From: Serratia sp. AKBS12 | Lineage (GTDB): Bacteria > Pseudomonadota > Gammaproteobacteria > Enterobacterales > Enterobacteriaceae | Assembly: GCF_024793895.1 (NCBI RefSeq) | Contig: NZ_JANUSB010000009.1 | Span: forward strand, 62,001-126,000 | DNA length: 64,000 nt | Direction: 5' to 3' | In this document: piece after piece, positions 28,839 through 40,274 of the stretch | How the letters are laid out: each line of letters opens with the position of its first letter | How positions within the stretch are numbered: the stretch's first letter is position 1 | Program-made: the position numbers and the translations under genes | The notes under the pieces: model-generated | What the model saw: only the letters and a program-made list of their open reading frames with translations | Databases searched by the model: none | What the model was told of the DNA's origin: nothing

Positions 28839-29306
28839 TTATTCGATGACGACCAGTGGCTCGTCATATTCTACCGGTTGGCCGTTCTCAACCAGGATGG
28901 CTTTAACCGTACCGGATTTGTCGGCTTCAATCTGGTTCATCATTTTCATCGCTTCAACGATGCACAAGGTATCGCCGGCGTTGACTTTCTGGCCCACTTC
29001 CACGAAGGCTTTCGCGTCCGGGCTTGGGGTACGGTAGAAGGTACCTACCATTGGGGAACGAACGATGTGGCCACTCATGGCCGCTGGTGCTGCAGGGGTT
29101 TCTGCGGCAGGCGCAGTGGCAACGGCGGTAGCCAGCGCAGGTTGCTGCTGGGCCGGCATTGCATAGGCCTGTTGCATCATCGGGTAAGCCTGCGCCGGTG
29201 CGGCACGGCTGATACGAACCGACTCTTCGCCTTCAGAGATTTCCAGTTCAGAAATACCTGATTCTTCAACCAGTTCGATCAGTTTCTTGATTTTACGAAT
29301 ATCCAT
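28839..29306 (-). CDS. accB: Biotin carboxyl carrier protein of acetyl-CoA carboxylase
   Basis: 155 residues. The N-terminal [20 protein letters not shown] is followed by an Ala/Pro/Gln-rich flexible linker (about 35-78) and the biotinyl domain, with K121 in [13 protein letters not shown] as biotinylation site and the family thumb in the [12 protein letters not shown] region. It shuttles carboxybiotin between AccC and the AccA/AccD transferase. In E. coli AccB autoregulates accBC; here aroQ lies only 91 bp upstream. Confidence 0.99.
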   Translation of the reverse strand: MDIRKIKKLIELVEESGISELEISEGEESVRISRAAPAQAYPMMQQAYAMPAQQQPALATAVATAPAAETPAAPAAMSGHIVRSPMVGTFYRTPSPDAKAFVEVGQKVNAGDTLCIVEAMKMMNQIEADKSGTVKAILVENGQPVEYDEPLVVIE

Positions 29307-29397
29307 GAGTGTGATTCCGTACTCTTTTTGCGTAAACCCTTGCTACTTGGCGTTGCAGGCGCGATGGCGTGGCTGCAACACTCGGTATTGGGGGTAT

Positions 29398-29850
29398 TTA
29401 GTTGGATTTTGACAAGCGGTTAGCCGCTGCCTGTAAAGCAAAGCTGTAGCCATCCGCGCCGAGACCGCAAATCACGCCTACCGCAATATCGGACAGGTAA
29501 GAGTGATGGCGGAAAGGCTCACGGGCGTGCACGTTGGACAGGTGGATCTCGATAAACGGGATTTGCACCGCCAGCAGCGCATCGCGCAGCGCCACGCTGG
29601 TATGCGTGAATGCCGCAGGGTTGATCAGAATGAAATCCGTATTGCCGCGTGCCTGATGGATACGATCGATCAGCGCATGCTCGGCGTTGGATTGCAGATG
29701 GCTCAGAGTGATGTCCAGCGCGAGCGCCTGGTTTTCCAATCCGTTAACAATCTCGGTCAACGTCGTGCTGCCGTACTTGTCCGGCTCACGCGTCCCCAGC
29801 AGATTAAGATTGGGGCCGTTCAGAAGCAAAATGTGAGACTTGTCTTGCAT
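29398..29850 (-). CDS. aroQ: Type II 3-dehydroquinate dehydratase
   Basis: 150 residues, typical for the dodecameric type II enzyme. [21 protein letters not shown] carries the catalytic tyrosine Y26; [18 protein letters not shown] carries the catalytic histidine; [18 protein letters not shown] is also conserved. It converts 3-dehydroquinate to 3-dehydroshikimate in the shikimate pathway. E. coli K-12 uses the unrelated AroD, so aroQ here, in the usual Yersinia/Serratia position before accBC, helps place the organism. Confidence 0.97.
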   Translation of the reverse strand: MQDKSHILLLNGPNLNLLGTREPDKYGSTTLTEIVNGLENQALALDITLSHLQSNAEHALIDRIHQARGNTDFILINPAAFTHTSVALRDALLAVQIPFIEIHLSNVHAREPFRHHSYLSDIAVGVICGLGADGYSFALQAAANRLSKSN

Positions 29851-30158
29851 TGTGCTGGCATCTCCGGCAATAAAACCATCATCGTTGAAAATAACCCGAT
29901 GTTAGCGATTTGTCACCTTTTTCGGGGGAAAAACGCGCGGCCCTTACGGGTAAGGTCGGGCATTATAACGATATCGTAGCAATTCGCAGCTAAATACTGG
30001 TCTTATCAGCGAAGATATTCAAGCCCCATCTGGGAGGTATGTGGTTCCCCAGTTGGCAAAAGTCGCGCCGTTGGCATGTGCCAGCGCCGCGTGCAGCGCG
30101 AAAAACGCCGATGTTGCAGGGTATCTGAGAGTGGCAAACGGAAAAAGTTCCGCCAGCG
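29851..30158. other. Intergenic region between msrQ and aroQ
   Basis: About 300 bp. No clear promoter or hairpin was identified. On the minus strand a frame beginning inside the msrQ end continues for about 45 codons past it (AELFPFATLRYPATSAFFAL, then HAALAHANGATFANWGTTY) and looks coding-like, but it lacks a ribosome site and recognised relatives; I do not call it a gene. Confidence 0.35.
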
Positions 30159-30758
30159 TCAGCGCCACCAGGCGCGGAATTTCTTGTAACGCAGAGCCAG
30201 CAGTACCGCCGCCAGCAGCGCATAGATCACCGGCTGTGGTGAGAGGGTCTTCACCGACCAGAGGTAGTGGATCGGTGCCAGAATGGCAGCCAGATAGACG
30301 AAGTTATGCAATTTCTGCCATTTGCTGCCCAACTTGCGCATGGCCCATTGGGTCGAGGTTGCTGCCAGCGCCAGCAGCACCAGCCAGCTGATAATGCCGA
30401 GCGTCAGGTAAGGGCGCGACAGCAGTTCGCTGCCCAACAGACCCAGGTTGCTCAGCCCCAGTTCAAGGGTCGAGTAGCTGATCAGGTGCAAACTTCCCCA
30501 GGTAAAGCACCATAGACCAACCAGGCGACGGCAGCGCATCAGCAACGCCTGGTGGCTGTAGCGCGCCAGTGGGGCGATCAACAGCGTGGCCAGCAGCAGT
30601 TTGAGCGTCATGCGGCCGGTAAAATGCTGAATGTCTTTGGCCGGATCGGCGCTGAGCCAACCTTGATTCACCGCCAGTATCAGCCACAGCAGCGGCAGCA
30701 ATGCGGCCAGATGGATCAGCACCTTCAGCGCCGTAATATGCACCGGTTTCAACCGCAC
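30159..30758 (-). CDS. msrQ: Haem-binding membrane subunit MsrQ of the periplasmic methionine sulfoxide reductase
   Basis: 199 residues with about six transmembrane helices of the ferric reductase-like/YedZ type ([57 protein letters not shown] with haem-ligand histidines). It passes electrons from the quinone pool or flavin reductase to MsrP in the periplasm. The start is GTG 30758, immediately after the msrP TAA with no gap, so the two are translationally coupled. Confidence 0.95.
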   Translation of the reverse strand: MRLKPVHITALKVLIHLAALLPLLWLILAVNQGWLSADPAKDIQHFTGRMTLKLLLATLLIAPLARYSHQALLMRCRRLVGLWCFTWGSLHLISYSTLELGLSNLGLLGSELLSRPYLTLGIISWLVLLALAATSTQWAMRKLGSKWQKLHNFVYLAAILAPIHYLWSVKTLSPQPVIYALLAAVLLALRYKKFRAWWR

Positions 30759-31760
30759 TTAGAAGTTCTCCCGCAAATCCATACCGCGGTACAGCGAAGC
30801 CACCTGATCGCCATAACCGTTGAACAGCAGCGTTGGCTGCCGCTTGACGTCCAGGATGCCGCCAGAGCCGATCACCCGCTCGCTGGCCTGTGACCAGCGT
30901 GGGTGATTGACCTGCGGATTGACGTTGGCATAAAACCCGTACTCGTTCGGCGCAGAAAGGTTCCAGGTGGTTGGTGGCTGGTCTTTGGTCAGGCGAATAT
31001 GCACGATGGACTTGATACCCTTGAAGCCGTATTTCCACGGGGTAATCAAGCGTAGCGGTGCGCCGTTTTGCGGCGGCAGCGTTTTGCCGTATACGCCGAC
31101 CGTCATCAACGCCAGCGGATGCATCGCTTCATCCAGCCGCAGCCCTTCTACGTAGGGGTATTTCAGGCCTCCGCCGATAAAACGATCTTTCTGCCCCGGC
31201 ATCTGCTCGGGATCGTACAGAGTCTGGAACGCAACGAAGCGCGCATTGCTGTTTGGCTCGGCCAGCTTCAACAGCTTGCCCAGTTCGAAGCCGATCCACG
31301 GCACCACCATCGACCAGGCTTCCACGCAGCGCATGCGGTAAATACGCTGTTCCAGCGGGAATCGCTTCATCAGATCATCGATATCGAGGGTGATCGGTTT
31401 GGCGACTTCGCCGTCGATGCGCACTTTCCAGTCTGCAGTTTTCAAGCCACCGGCATTGGCAGCGGGATCGGCCTTGTCCAGACCAAATTCATAGAAGTTG
31501 TTATAGCCGGTCACTTTGTCTTCCGGCGTGAGATCCAGCTTGGCCTGCCACTGCGACGGCTGGCTGAATTCCAGCGCTTTGCCCGGCGGTGCCTTGGGAC
31601 GATCGTTGCCCTTGAACCATGACAGCAGATCGGCCTGCGCATTGAGCGGCAGAGCCAGTGACGCAGCGCTGAGACCCAACGCCTGCAATACCTTGCGCCG
31701 CTGATGGAACACGCTTTCCGGCGTGACATCGGCTTCGGTCAGTTTACGCGGTTTGCTCAT
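30759..31760 (-). CDS. msrP: Periplasmic methionine sulfoxide reductase catalytic subunit MsrP
   Basis: 333 residues from ATG 31760, which has GGAGG eight bases upstream; the ATG two codons earlier is too close to that site. A Tat signal is visible ([20 protein letters not shown]), then the sulfite-oxidase-fold molybdenum domain. The Mo-coordinating cysteine is in [19 protein letters not shown]. It reduces both stereoisomers of protein-bound methionine sulfoxide, protecting periplasmic proteins from oxidants. E. coli has the pair elsewhere in the chromosome (yedYZ). Confidence 0.97.
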   Translation of the reverse strand: MSKPRKLTEADVTPESVFHQRRKVLQALGLSAASLALPLNAQADLLSWFKGNDRPKAPPGKALEFSQPSQWQAKLDLTPEDKVTGYNNFYEFGLDKADPAANAGGLKTADWKVRIDGEVAKPITLDIDDLMKRFPLEQRIYRMRCVEAWSMVVPWIGFELGKLLKLAEPNSNARFVAFQTLYDPEQMPGQKDRFIGGGLKYPYVEGLRLDEAMHPLALMTVGVYGKTLPPQNGAPLRLITPWKYGFKGIKSIVHIRLTKDQPPTTWNLSAPNEYGFYANVNPQVNHPRWSQASERVIGSGGILDVKRQPTLLFNGYGDQVASLYRGMDLRENF

Positions 31761-31912
31761 GGTCATGTCCTCCGTGGTGATGAATCAAGCATGGCGCGAA
31801 ACGGCGTCAGAAGCGAGCCACCGCCAGAAAATATGAAATTTCGCAGAAGGGATGTGCGGCGGGCGATCGGGGCAGGATAGTCGGGCGCGGCAGGCCGCGC
31901 CTGGCGTTAATG

Positions 31913-32890
31913 TTAACGAATTTTCACCAGCGTACGGCCGGTCACCTGGTTGCTCAGCAATGCCGCGGCGGTGGCGGGCGCCTGTTCCAGCGTGATTTCA
32001 TGCGTCGCCTGCTGATAGAAGCTGTCCGGCAGAATACCGGCCAGACGCTCCCAGGCGGTTTGCCGGCGATGCAGCGGCGTATGCACCGAATCGACCCCTT
32101 GCAGGCGTACGTTGCGCAGGATAAAGGGCATCACGGTGGTGGGCAGTTGATAGCCGCCAGCCAGCCCGCAGGCGGCGACGGTGCCGTTGTAATTCATCTG
32201 TGCCAGCACGCGCGACAACAGCTTGTCGCCAACGGTGTCCACCGCCCCAGCCCACAGCTGCTTTTCCAGCGGCCTTGGCGTTTCGATGTAACCGCTGCGT
32301 GACAGGATTTCTTTGGCGCCGAGCGATTTTAAATAGGCGGTATTGCTGTCGCGGCCACTTAGCGCAGTGACCTGATAACCCAGTGCAGACAAAATGGCGA
32401 TGGCGGTGCTGCCGACGCCACCGCTGGCTCCGGTGACCAGCACGTTGCCATCATCCGGACGCACGCCACCCTCTTCCAGTGCCATGACGCACAGCATGGC
32501 GGTGAAGCCGGCTGTGCCAAGGATCATCGCCTTGCGTTCATCAAGCCCTTGCGGCAACGGCACCAGCCATTCACCGGAAACGCGCGCGCGCTCCGCCAGC
32601 CCGCCCCAGTGATTTTCGCCGACGCCCCAGCCGGTCAGCACCACGCTCTGGCCTTCCTTGAAGCGCTGATCCTTGCTGCTGACTACCGTGCCGGCGAAAT
32701 CGATGCCGGGCACCATTGGGAAATTGCGGACGATCTTGCCTTTACCGGTGATAGCCAGTGCGTCTTTATAGTTCAGACTGGACCAGTTGACGTCGACCGT
32801 GACATCACCGTCGGGTAAACGATCGCTGTCGATATTCTGCACCTGGGCTATGGTGTGTTCGCCTTGCTGTTCCAATAATAGTGCGCGCAT
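31913..32890 (-). CDS. acuI: Acrylyl-CoA reductase (NADPH) / YhdH family quinone oxidoreductase
   Basis: 325 residues from ATG 32890 (MRALLLEQQ); the 25-codon extension upstream does not match the family. A zinc-independent MDR: the N-terminal GroES-like domain (WSSLNYKDALAITGKG, VPGIDFAGTV) and a Rossmann domain with VTGASGGVGSTAIAIL near residue 150. E. coli AcuI reduces acryloyl-CoA to propionyl-CoA, which removes a toxic thiol-reactive intermediate. The gene is next to csrD and divergent from it, as in E. coli. Confidence 0.95.
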   Translation of the reverse strand: MRALLLEQQGEHTIAQVQNIDSDRLPDGDVTVDVNWSSLNYKDALAITGKGKIVRNFPMVPGIDFAGTVVSSKDQRFKEGQSVVLTGWGVGENHWGGLAERARVSGEWLVPLPQGLDERKAMILGTAGFTAMLCVMALEEGGVRPDDGNVLVTGASGGVGSTAIAILSALGYQVTALSGRDSNTAYLKSLGAKEILSRSGYIETPRPLEKQLWAGAVDTVGDKLLSRVLAQMNYNGTVAACGLAGGYQLPTTVMPFILRNVRLQGVDSVHTPLHRRQTAWERLAGILPDSFYQQATHEITLEQAPATAAALLSNQVTGRTLVKIR

Positions 32891-33195
32891 ATCACTCTCC
32901 CTCTCATATAATTCGTGATGCGAATGGCTGAGTTTGCTTTCTTTGACTATATGCATAATAGGCAAGTTATGTCCTGATAAAGCACAAATTAAAGTGGTTA
33001 AAAGGTTTCTTTCATTGGTTATGCTTGGTAGGTTGATGCGCAGCCCTGACGGCGAAACGCCACGCCCTGCGCCGCTAAAAAAGGGCGATTATCGATTAAA
33101 AATCAGGCTGAAACGTTGGTGTCAGATAGACAGGATCGGCTCCTTTTCTCTCGAAAGGCGCAGAGTTACTTAACCATAGCGAACAAGGCACAGGG
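32891..33195. other. Divergent promoter region of acuI and csrD
   Basis: 305 bp. An AT-rich part lies at 32925-33030. A plus-strand 79-codon frame (32934-33173) is not convincing as protein. I see no sharply defined operator; promoters for both genes must lie here. Confidence 0.4.
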
Positions 33196-35130
33196 ATGCG
33201 ATTTACCACCAAACTCTCTGCATTGATTACCCTGCTCGTCGCACTGGCTATGTTTTTGATGCTGATGGGCTGTTCCTACAGCTTCTTCTATGTCACCCAG
33301 GAGCGTATGGAGCGCCGTTTTGACGCGCTGGTAACCTCGATCGATCAGGCGCTGCTGCTGGACACGCCCCAGGATCAGGAAAAGTGGCTGCCGCTGCTGA
33401 CACGGCCATTGGGCATCGTCGCGATCAGTGTGGATACTGCGAGTAGCAATTTATTACGTTATCAGGCACCTACGATAAAACAGCCATGGGACGCCCTGGC
33501 CGGCTACCGGCAGGTTGCTTTGCCATTGCTGCATCACCCCGAAAGTACGCTGCACATTACCTATCAGGATCCCTTTGCCGGGGACGTGCGATCGCTACAG
33601 TCGACCATGGCGGTTACGCTGGCGATTGTCGTTATGGTGATCGTGCTGTTGTTCAGCCTGCGTTGGCTACGCGAACAGGCGGAGGGGGAGGATATCCTCG
33701 AACGCCGTGCGCGGCGTATTCTCAACGGCGAGCGTGAAGAGGTGATGAAAGGCGAGGTGCGCGAATGGCCCGCCAGCGTCAGCGGAGCGCTCGATCGGTT
33801 GTTGGCGGACTTGGCCGACGCGCGCGAAGAGCGCAGTCGGGTTGATACTCTCATCCGAGCATTTGCCGCGCAGGATGCGAAAACCGGCCTTAACAACCGA
33901 CTGTTTTTTGATAACCAGCTGACGACTCAGCTGGAAGAGGAGGGGTCGCACGGTATTGTGATGATGGTGCGTTTCCCTGACTTCGACACCCTGCGTGAAA
34001 CCTACGGCAACGCCGCTGTGCAGGAGCTGATGTATTCGCTGGTCAATCTGTTGTCCACCTTCGTCATGCGCTATCCGGCGGCGTTGTTGGCGCGCTATTT
34101 CCACAGCGATTTTACCGTGTTGCTGCCGCATCGTAGCTTGAAGGAGGCGGATGGTATCGCCTCACAATTGGTCAACGCCATCGACTCGTTACCTTCGAAG
34201 GCGCTCATCGAGCGCGAAGCGTTTTTACATATTGGCATCGTAGCCTATCGCAGCGGGCAAACCACCGAACAGATTATCGATTATGCCGAGCAGGCGACGC
34301 GCCACGCCGCATTGCAGGGCGAAAACGGCTGGTACGTCTATGACAGCCAGGTGCCGGAGAAAGGGCGTGGCAGCGTGAAGTGGCGTACCCTGCTGGAACA
34401 GGTGCTGGCGCGCGGTGGCCCACGGCTGTATCAGAAGCCGGCGATTGACGTCGACGGCGAGGTTCATCACCGGGAAATCATGAGCCGAATTTACGACGGG
34501 ACGCAGGAATTGCTGCCGGCAGAATATATGCCGCTGGTGCAGCAGTTCGGGTTGGCGGAAAGTTACGATCGCCAACTGATGGGGCGCATTATTCCGTTAT
34601 TGCGGTTATGGCCCGAAGAAACGCTGGCATTTCCGCTGTGTGTCGACTCATTATTGCAGCGGCCGTTCCAGCGTTGGTTGCGCGATACGTTGTTACAATG
34701 TGAAAAAACGCATCGGCGGCGGATTCTGATTGAACTTGCAGAGGCGGATGTGTGTCAACATATCGACCGCTTACGCCCGGTATTGCGTTTGCTTGCAGGA
34801 TTGGGCTGTCGTCTGGCGGTTTCCCAAGCGGGATTGACCGTGGTCAGCACCTCCTATATCAAGAAGTCGTTGCAGGTGGAAATCGTCAAGCTCCACCCCG
34901 GTTTGGTGCGGAGTATTGATAAGCGCGATGAAAATCAACTGTTCGTTCAGAGTCTGTCCAGTGCCTGCGAAGGTACCTGCGCGCGGCTGTTTGCCGCCAG
35001 TGTGCGTACGCGCAGTGAGTGGCAGACGTTGAAGGAGCGTGGTATTCACGGTGGCCAGGGCGACTTTTTCGCATCGCCGGAACCGATTGATGTCGGGCGC
35101 AAAAAATATTCGCGTCGTTATCGTGTTTAA
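33196..35130 (+). CDS. csrD: RNase E specificity factor CsrD
   Basis: 644 residues against 646 in E. coli. Two N-terminal transmembrane helices (about 8-30 and 138-160) flank a periplasmic loop. A HAMP-like segment, a degenerate GGDEF domain (HRSLKEAD where GGDEF would be) and a degenerate EAL domain (the EAL motif is absent) follow. CsrD does not make or break c-di-GMP; it directs RNase E to CsrB/CsrC sRNAs and so influences CsrA activity. It lies upstream of mreB as in E. coli. Confidence 0.95.
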   Translation: MRFTTKLSALITLLVALAMFLMLMGCSYSFFYVTQERMERRFDALVTSIDQALLLDTPQDQEKWLPLLTRPLGIVAISVDTASSNLLRYQAPTIKQPWDALAGYRQVALPLLHHPESTLHITYQDPFAGDVRSLQSTMAVTLAIVVMVIVLLFSLRWLREQAEGEDILERRARRILNGEREEVMKGEVREWPASVSGALDRLLADLADAREERSRVDTLIRAFAAQDAKTGLNNRLFFDNQLTTQLEEEGSHGIVMMVRFPDFDTLRETYGNAAVQELMYSLVNLLSTFVMRYPAALLARYFHSDFTVLLPHRSLKEADGIASQLVNAIDSLPSKALIEREAFLHIGIVAYRSGQTTEQIIDYAEQATRHAALQGENGWYVYDSQVPEKGRGSVKWRTLLEQVLARGGPRLYQKPAIDVDGEVHHREIMSRIYDGTQELLPAEYMPLVQQFGLAESYDRQLMGRIIPLLRLWPEETLAFPLCVDSLLQRPFQRWLRDTLLQCEKTHRRRILIELAEADVCQHIDRLRPVLRLLAGLGCRLAVSQAGLTVVSTSYIKKSLQVEIVKLHPGLVRSIDKRDENQLFVQSLSSACEGTCARLFAASVRTRSEWQTLKERGIHGGQGDFFASPEPIDVGRKKYSRRYRV

Positions 35131-36498
<1,368 letters not shown>

Positions 36499-36591
36499 TC
36501 AGCCCCAGGAGGGAGGTAGCATATTGGATGAATGCTATGGCGAACGTCTTGTATGGTGCCTCCTTCTGTTGTCGAGGAACTCGCATAATTT

Positions 36592-37608
36592 ATGAAGCCG
36601 ATTTTTAGCAGGGGGCCTTCCCTGCAACTACGACTTTTTTTGGCGGTGATCGCGGCTATAGCCCTGATTGTCGCTGATAGCCGGCTCGGTACGTTCGTTC
36701 AAATACGCAACTACATGGATACCGCAGTCAGTCCCTTCTATTTTCTGGCCAATGGGCCACGTAAAGTTCTGGACAGCGTTTCGGATACGCTGGCTACCCG
36801 CCAACAGCTGGAGCTGGAAAACCGCGCTCTGCGGCAGGAATTGCTGCTGAAAAACAGCGATGTTCTTCTGCTTGGCCAGTTCAAGCAGGAAAACGCCCGT
36901 TTGCGCGAGCTGCTGGGTTCGCCGTTGCGTCAGGACGAACACAAAATGGTGACTCAGGTGATCTCAACCGGTTCAGATCCGTATAGCGATCAGGTAGTGA
37001 TCGACAAAGGGTCTGACAATGGCGTGTACGAAGGCCAGCCGGTGATCAGCGACAAGGGCGTGGTCGGCCAGGTGGTGGCGGTGGCGAAGGTTACCAGCCG
37101 CGTACTGTTGATTTGCGATGCGTCGCACGCGCTGCCGATCCAGGTACTGCGTAACGACATCCGCGTCATCGCTGCCGGCAGCGGCTGCGCCGACGATCTG
37201 CAACTGGAGCATTTGCCGGGTAACACCGATATTCGCGTTGGCGATGTGCTGGTCACCTCCGGCCTGGGCGGGCGTTTCCCGGAAGGCTATCCGGTGGCGG
37301 TGGTTTCGTCGGTGAAAGTGGATAACCAACGCGCGTATACGGTGATCCAGGCCCGGCCAACCGCCGGCCTGCAGCGCCTGCGCTACCTGCTGCTGCTTTG
37401 GGGTGCCGATCGTAACGGTGATATGCCGTTGCCGCCCGACGAAGTTCATCGCGTGGCCAACGAACGCCTGATGCAGATGATGCCACAGGTGCTGCCGCCG
37501 GCCGATGCCATGGGGCCACCGGCTCCGTTGCCGGCCCCGGCAACCGGCGCTGTTGCTCCGCCCCAGGCGGCCTCGACCGTTAAACCTGCCGCAGGAACGA
37601 TACAATGA
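36592..37608 (+). CDS. mreC: Rod shape-determining protein MreC
   Basis: 338 residues. A short cytoplasmic N-terminus and one transmembrane helix ([19 protein letters not shown]), a periplasmic coiled coil (residues 65-105, [20 protein letters not shown]), then the beta-barrel domains. The Pro/Ala-rich C-terminal tail ([14 protein letters not shown]) varies between genera. It links MreB to PBP2 and activates cell-wall elongation. The stop overlaps mreD by ATGA. Confidence 0.98.
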   Translation: MKPIFSRGPSLQLRLFLAVIAAIALIVADSRLGTFVQIRNYMDTAVSPFYFLANGPRKVLDSVSDTLATRQQLELENRALRQELLLKNSDVLLLGQFKQENARLRELLGSPLRQDEHKMVTQVISTGSDPYSDQVVIDKGSDNGVYEGQPVISDKGVVGQVVAVAKVTSRVLLICDASHALPIQVLRNDIRVIAAGSGCADDLQLEHLPGNTDIRVGDVLVTSGLGGRFPEGYPVAVVSSVKVDNQRAYTVIQARPTAGLQRLRYLLLLWGADRNGDMPLPPDEVHRVANERLMQMMPQVLPPADAMGPPAPLPAPATGAVAPPQAASTVKPAAGTIQ

Positions 37609-38093
37609 ATCGCTATCGCAGCCACGGGCGTTGGATAATCTGGCTCTCGTTCCTGATAGCGCTGGTGCTGCAAATCATGCCGTGGCCGGAACAGCTGTAT
37701 ATGTTTCGACCTTCGTGGCTGGCGTTGATCCTGATTTACTGGGTGATGGCGCTGCCGCACCGGGTCAACGTTGGCACCGGTTTTGTATTGGGGCTGATCC
37801 TGGATCTGATCCTCGGCTCGACGCTGGGCGTACGTGCGCTGGGGTTGGGCATCATCGCCTATCTGGTGGCATTCAAATTCCAGCTGTTTCGCAATATGGC
37901 GCTGTGGCAACAGGCGTTGATCGTCGTGCTGTTGTCGCTGGCGATGGACGTGGTGGTTTTCTGGGCTGAGTTTTTAGTGATCAACGTCTCTTTCCGCCCA
38001 GAGGTGTTCTGGAGTAGTGTGGTTAACGGCATCTTGTGGCCGTGGCTATTCCTGCTGATGCGTAAAATCCGCCGTCAGTTTGCCGTACAATAA
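37605..38093 (+). CDS. mreD: Rod shape-determining protein MreD
   Basis: 162 residues with five to six transmembrane helices ([19 protein letters not shown] at the N-terminus, [20 protein letters not shown] near residue 65). It is the inner-membrane partner of MreC in the elongasome. It starts in a 4-base overlap with mreC and is followed by maf 9 bp later, so the operon continues. Confidence 0.97.
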   Translation: MNRYRSHGRWIIWLSFLIALVLQIMPWPEQLYMFRPSWLALILIYWVMALPHRVNVGTGFVLGLILDLILGSTLGVRALGLGIIAYLVAFKFQLFRNMALWQQALIVVLLSLAMDVVVFWAEFLVINVSFRPEVFWSSVVNGILWPWLFLLMRKIRRQFAVQ

Positions 38094-38102
38094 GGGTAAA
38101 TC

Positions 38103-38687
38103 ATGATTTCGCTTTATCTGGCCTCCGGCTCGCCCCGGCGCCGCGAACTGCTGACCCTGCTGGGCGTGCCGTTTGAGATCATCCTGACCAATACCGAAGA
38201 ACAGCGGCAAAGCGGCGAGGCGGCACAGGACTATGTGCGCCGTCTGGCGCAGGACAAGGCCCGAGCGGGCGTGGCGCAGGCCGAGGAAGATCGCCCGGTG
38301 CTGGGAGCCGACACCATCGTGGTGCTCAACGGTCGGGTATTGGAAAAGCCACGCGATGCGGCGCATGCGGCAGAGATGCTGGCGCTGCTGTCCGGCCGGC
38401 AACATCAGGTGATGACCGCGGTGGCAATTGCCGATCGGCAAAACGTGCTGTGCCAACTGGTGATCACCGATGTCACGTTCCGTAATCTGTCACGGCAGGA
38501 TATTCACGACTATATTGCTACTGGCGAGCCGATGGATAAAGCGGGGGCCTATGGTATTCAAGGAAAGGGTGGTTGTTTCGTCAGAACGATAACCGGCAGT
38601 TATCACGCAGTAGTGGGATTGCCGTTGGTCGAGACACATGAGCTGCTCAGTAATTTTGTCGCATTACGTGATGTAAGAACGGGTTGA
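38103..38687 (+). CDS. yhdE: Maf family nucleoside triphosphate pyrophosphatase (dTTP/UTP type, YhdE)
   Basis: 194 residues. The Maf signature lies at the N-terminus ([16 protein letters not shown]); [12 protein letters not shown] contains the catalytic aspartate; [20 protein letters not shown] near residue 140 is the second conserved block. The YhdE group hydrolyses dTTP, UTP and modified nucleotides to the monophosphate, a housecleaning role, and was linked with septum inhibition in Bacillus. Its place between mreD and rng is conserved. Confidence 0.95.
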   Translation: MISLYLASGSPRRRELLTLLGVPFEIILTNTEEQRQSGEAAQDYVRRLAQDKARAGVAQAEEDRPVLGADTIVVLNGRVLEKPRDAAHAAEMLALLSGRQHQVMTAVAIADRQNVLCQLVITDVTFRNLSRQDIHDYIATGEPMDKAGAYGIQGKGGCFVRTITGSYHAVVGLPLVETHELLSNFVALRDVRTG

Positions 38688-38729
38688 TGGGCGTTGCGAT
38701 GATCTGTCAACCGGCTCTGAGGAGAAGAC

Positions 38730-40199
38730 ATGACAGCTGAGCTATTGGTAAATATCACACCGTCTGAAACGCGGGTCGCCTATATTGATGGCGGAATTCT
38801 GCAAGAGATCCATATCGAACGCGAATCCAAGCGTGGCATCGTCGGCAATATCTATAAGGGGCGCGTCAGCCGGGTGCTGCCGGGGATGCAGGCCGCCTTT
38901 GTGGATATCGGTCTGGATAAAGCAGCCTTTTTGCACGCCTCGGATATTATGCCGCACACCGAATGTGTCGCCGGCGACGAACAAAAAAACTTCCACGTGC
39001 GTGACATTGCGGAGCTGGTGCGACAGGGACAGGATCTGATGGTGCAGGTGGTGAAAGATCCGCTCGGTACTAAAGGAGCGCGCCTGACCACCGACATCAC
39101 GCTGCCTTCGCGTTATCTGGTGTTCATGCCCGGCGCGGCGCACGTTGGGGTTTCACAACGTATTGAAAGCGAAGCGGAACGCGACCGGCTGAAGAAAATC
39201 GTCGGCGCCTATTGTGACGATCTGGGCGGTTTTATCATCCGTACCGCAGCGGAAGGCATCGGCGATGAGGAGCTGGCGCAGGATGCCGCGTTCCTCAAGC
39301 GGCTGTGGACCAAGGTGATGGAGCGTAAAAAACGCAACCAGACCAAATACATGCTGTACGGAGAACTGGCATTGGCGCAACGCATTCTACGCGACTTCGC
39401 CGGTGCGGCGCTGGATCGCATCCGCGTGGACTCGCGACTGACGCACGATCTGCTGGTGGAGTTTACCGCCGAATACATTCCGGACATGAGCAGCAAACTG
39501 GAGCTGTACACCGGCAGTCAGCCAATCTTTGATCTGTACGATGTGGAAAACGAAGTCCAGCGCGCGCTGGAACGTAAAGTGGAGCTCAAATCGGGCGGTT
39601 ACCTGATTATCGATCAGACCGAAGCCATGACCACCATCGACATCAATACCGGTGCCTTTGTCGGCCACCGCAACCTTGATGAAACCATCTTCAATACCAA
39701 TATCGAGGCCACCCAGGCGATTGCCCGGCAGTTGCGGCTGCGCAATCTGGGCGGCATTATCATTATTGACTTCATCGACATGAACAATGAAGAACACCGC
39801 CGTCGAGTGCTGCATTCATTGGAACAGGCGCTGAGCAAGGATCGGGTTAAAACCACCATCAACGGCTTCTCGCAGTTGGGACTGGTGGAAATGACGCGCA
39901 AGCGAACGCGCGAAAGCATTGAACATGTGTTGTGTCATGATTGTCCTACCTGCAATGGTCGCGGTACGGTCAAGACGGTCGAAACCGTGTGCTATGAAAT
40001 TCTGCGTGAAATCGTGCGCGTGCATCACGCCTATGACTCCGATCGCTTCCTGGTTTATGCTTCCGCAGCGGTAGGTGAAGCGCTGAAGAGCGAAGAGTCG
40101 CATGCTTTGGCAGAGGTGGAAATCTTTGTCGGCAAGCAGGTAAAGGTGCAAATCGAACCGCTGTACAGTCAGGAACAGTTCGACGTAGTGATGATGTAA
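38730..40199 (+). CDS. rng: Ribonuclease G
   Basis: 489 residues, as in E. coli. S1 RNA-binding domain at about 39-125 (GNIYKGRVSRVLPGMQAAFVD), 5' sensor and RNase H-like subdomains, and the DNase I-like catalytic centre with DINTGAF and IIIDFIDMNNEEHRRRV supplying the metal-binding aspartates. The zinc-link CPTC follows near residue 408. It processes the 5' end of 16S rRNA and degrades some mRNAs. It starts after GAGGAGAAG. Confidence 0.98.
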   Translation: MTAELLVNITPSETRVAYIDGGILQEIHIERESKRGIVGNIYKGRVSRVLPGMQAAFVDIGLDKAAFLHASDIMPHTECVAGDEQKNFHVRDIAELVRQGQDLMVQVVKDPLGTKGARLTTDITLPSRYLVFMPGAAHVGVSQRIESEAERDRLKKIVGAYCDDLGGFIIRTAAEGIGDEELAQDAAFLKRLWTKVMERKKRNQTKYMLYGELALAQRILRDFAGAALDRIRVDSRLTHDLLVEFTAEYIPDMSSKLELYTGSQPIFDLYDVENEVQRALERKVELKSGGYLIIDQTEAMTTIDINTGAFVGHRNLDETIFNTNIEATQAIARQLRLRNLGGIIIIDFIDMNNEEHRRRVLHSLEQALSKDRVKTTINGFSQLGLVEMTRKRTRESIEHVLCHDCPTCNGRGTVKTVETVCYEILREIVRVHHAYDSDRFLVYASAAVGEALKSEESHALAEVEIFVGKQVKVQIEPLYSQEQFDVVMM

Positions 40200-40274
40200 G
40201 CTGTCGATCGATAAGGGTTCAGCCGGCTGAACCCGTTAATTCCCGTTGCCGGGCAGCGGAAGCAAGGAGATATT

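Noticed and set aside
27716-28849. A 377-codon plus-strand open frame
   Set aside because: It is exactly antisense to accC; high GC with biased codon use leaves the opposite strand open. No ribosome site or family resemblance.
29990-30223. A 77-codon minus-strand frame after msrQ
   Set aside because: Cysteine- and tryptophan-rich composition, overlaps the msrQ end in another frame, no ribosome site.
32934-33173. A 79-codon plus-strand frame upstream of csrD
   Set aside because: It occupies the divergent promoter region, has an atypical composition and no recognisable family.
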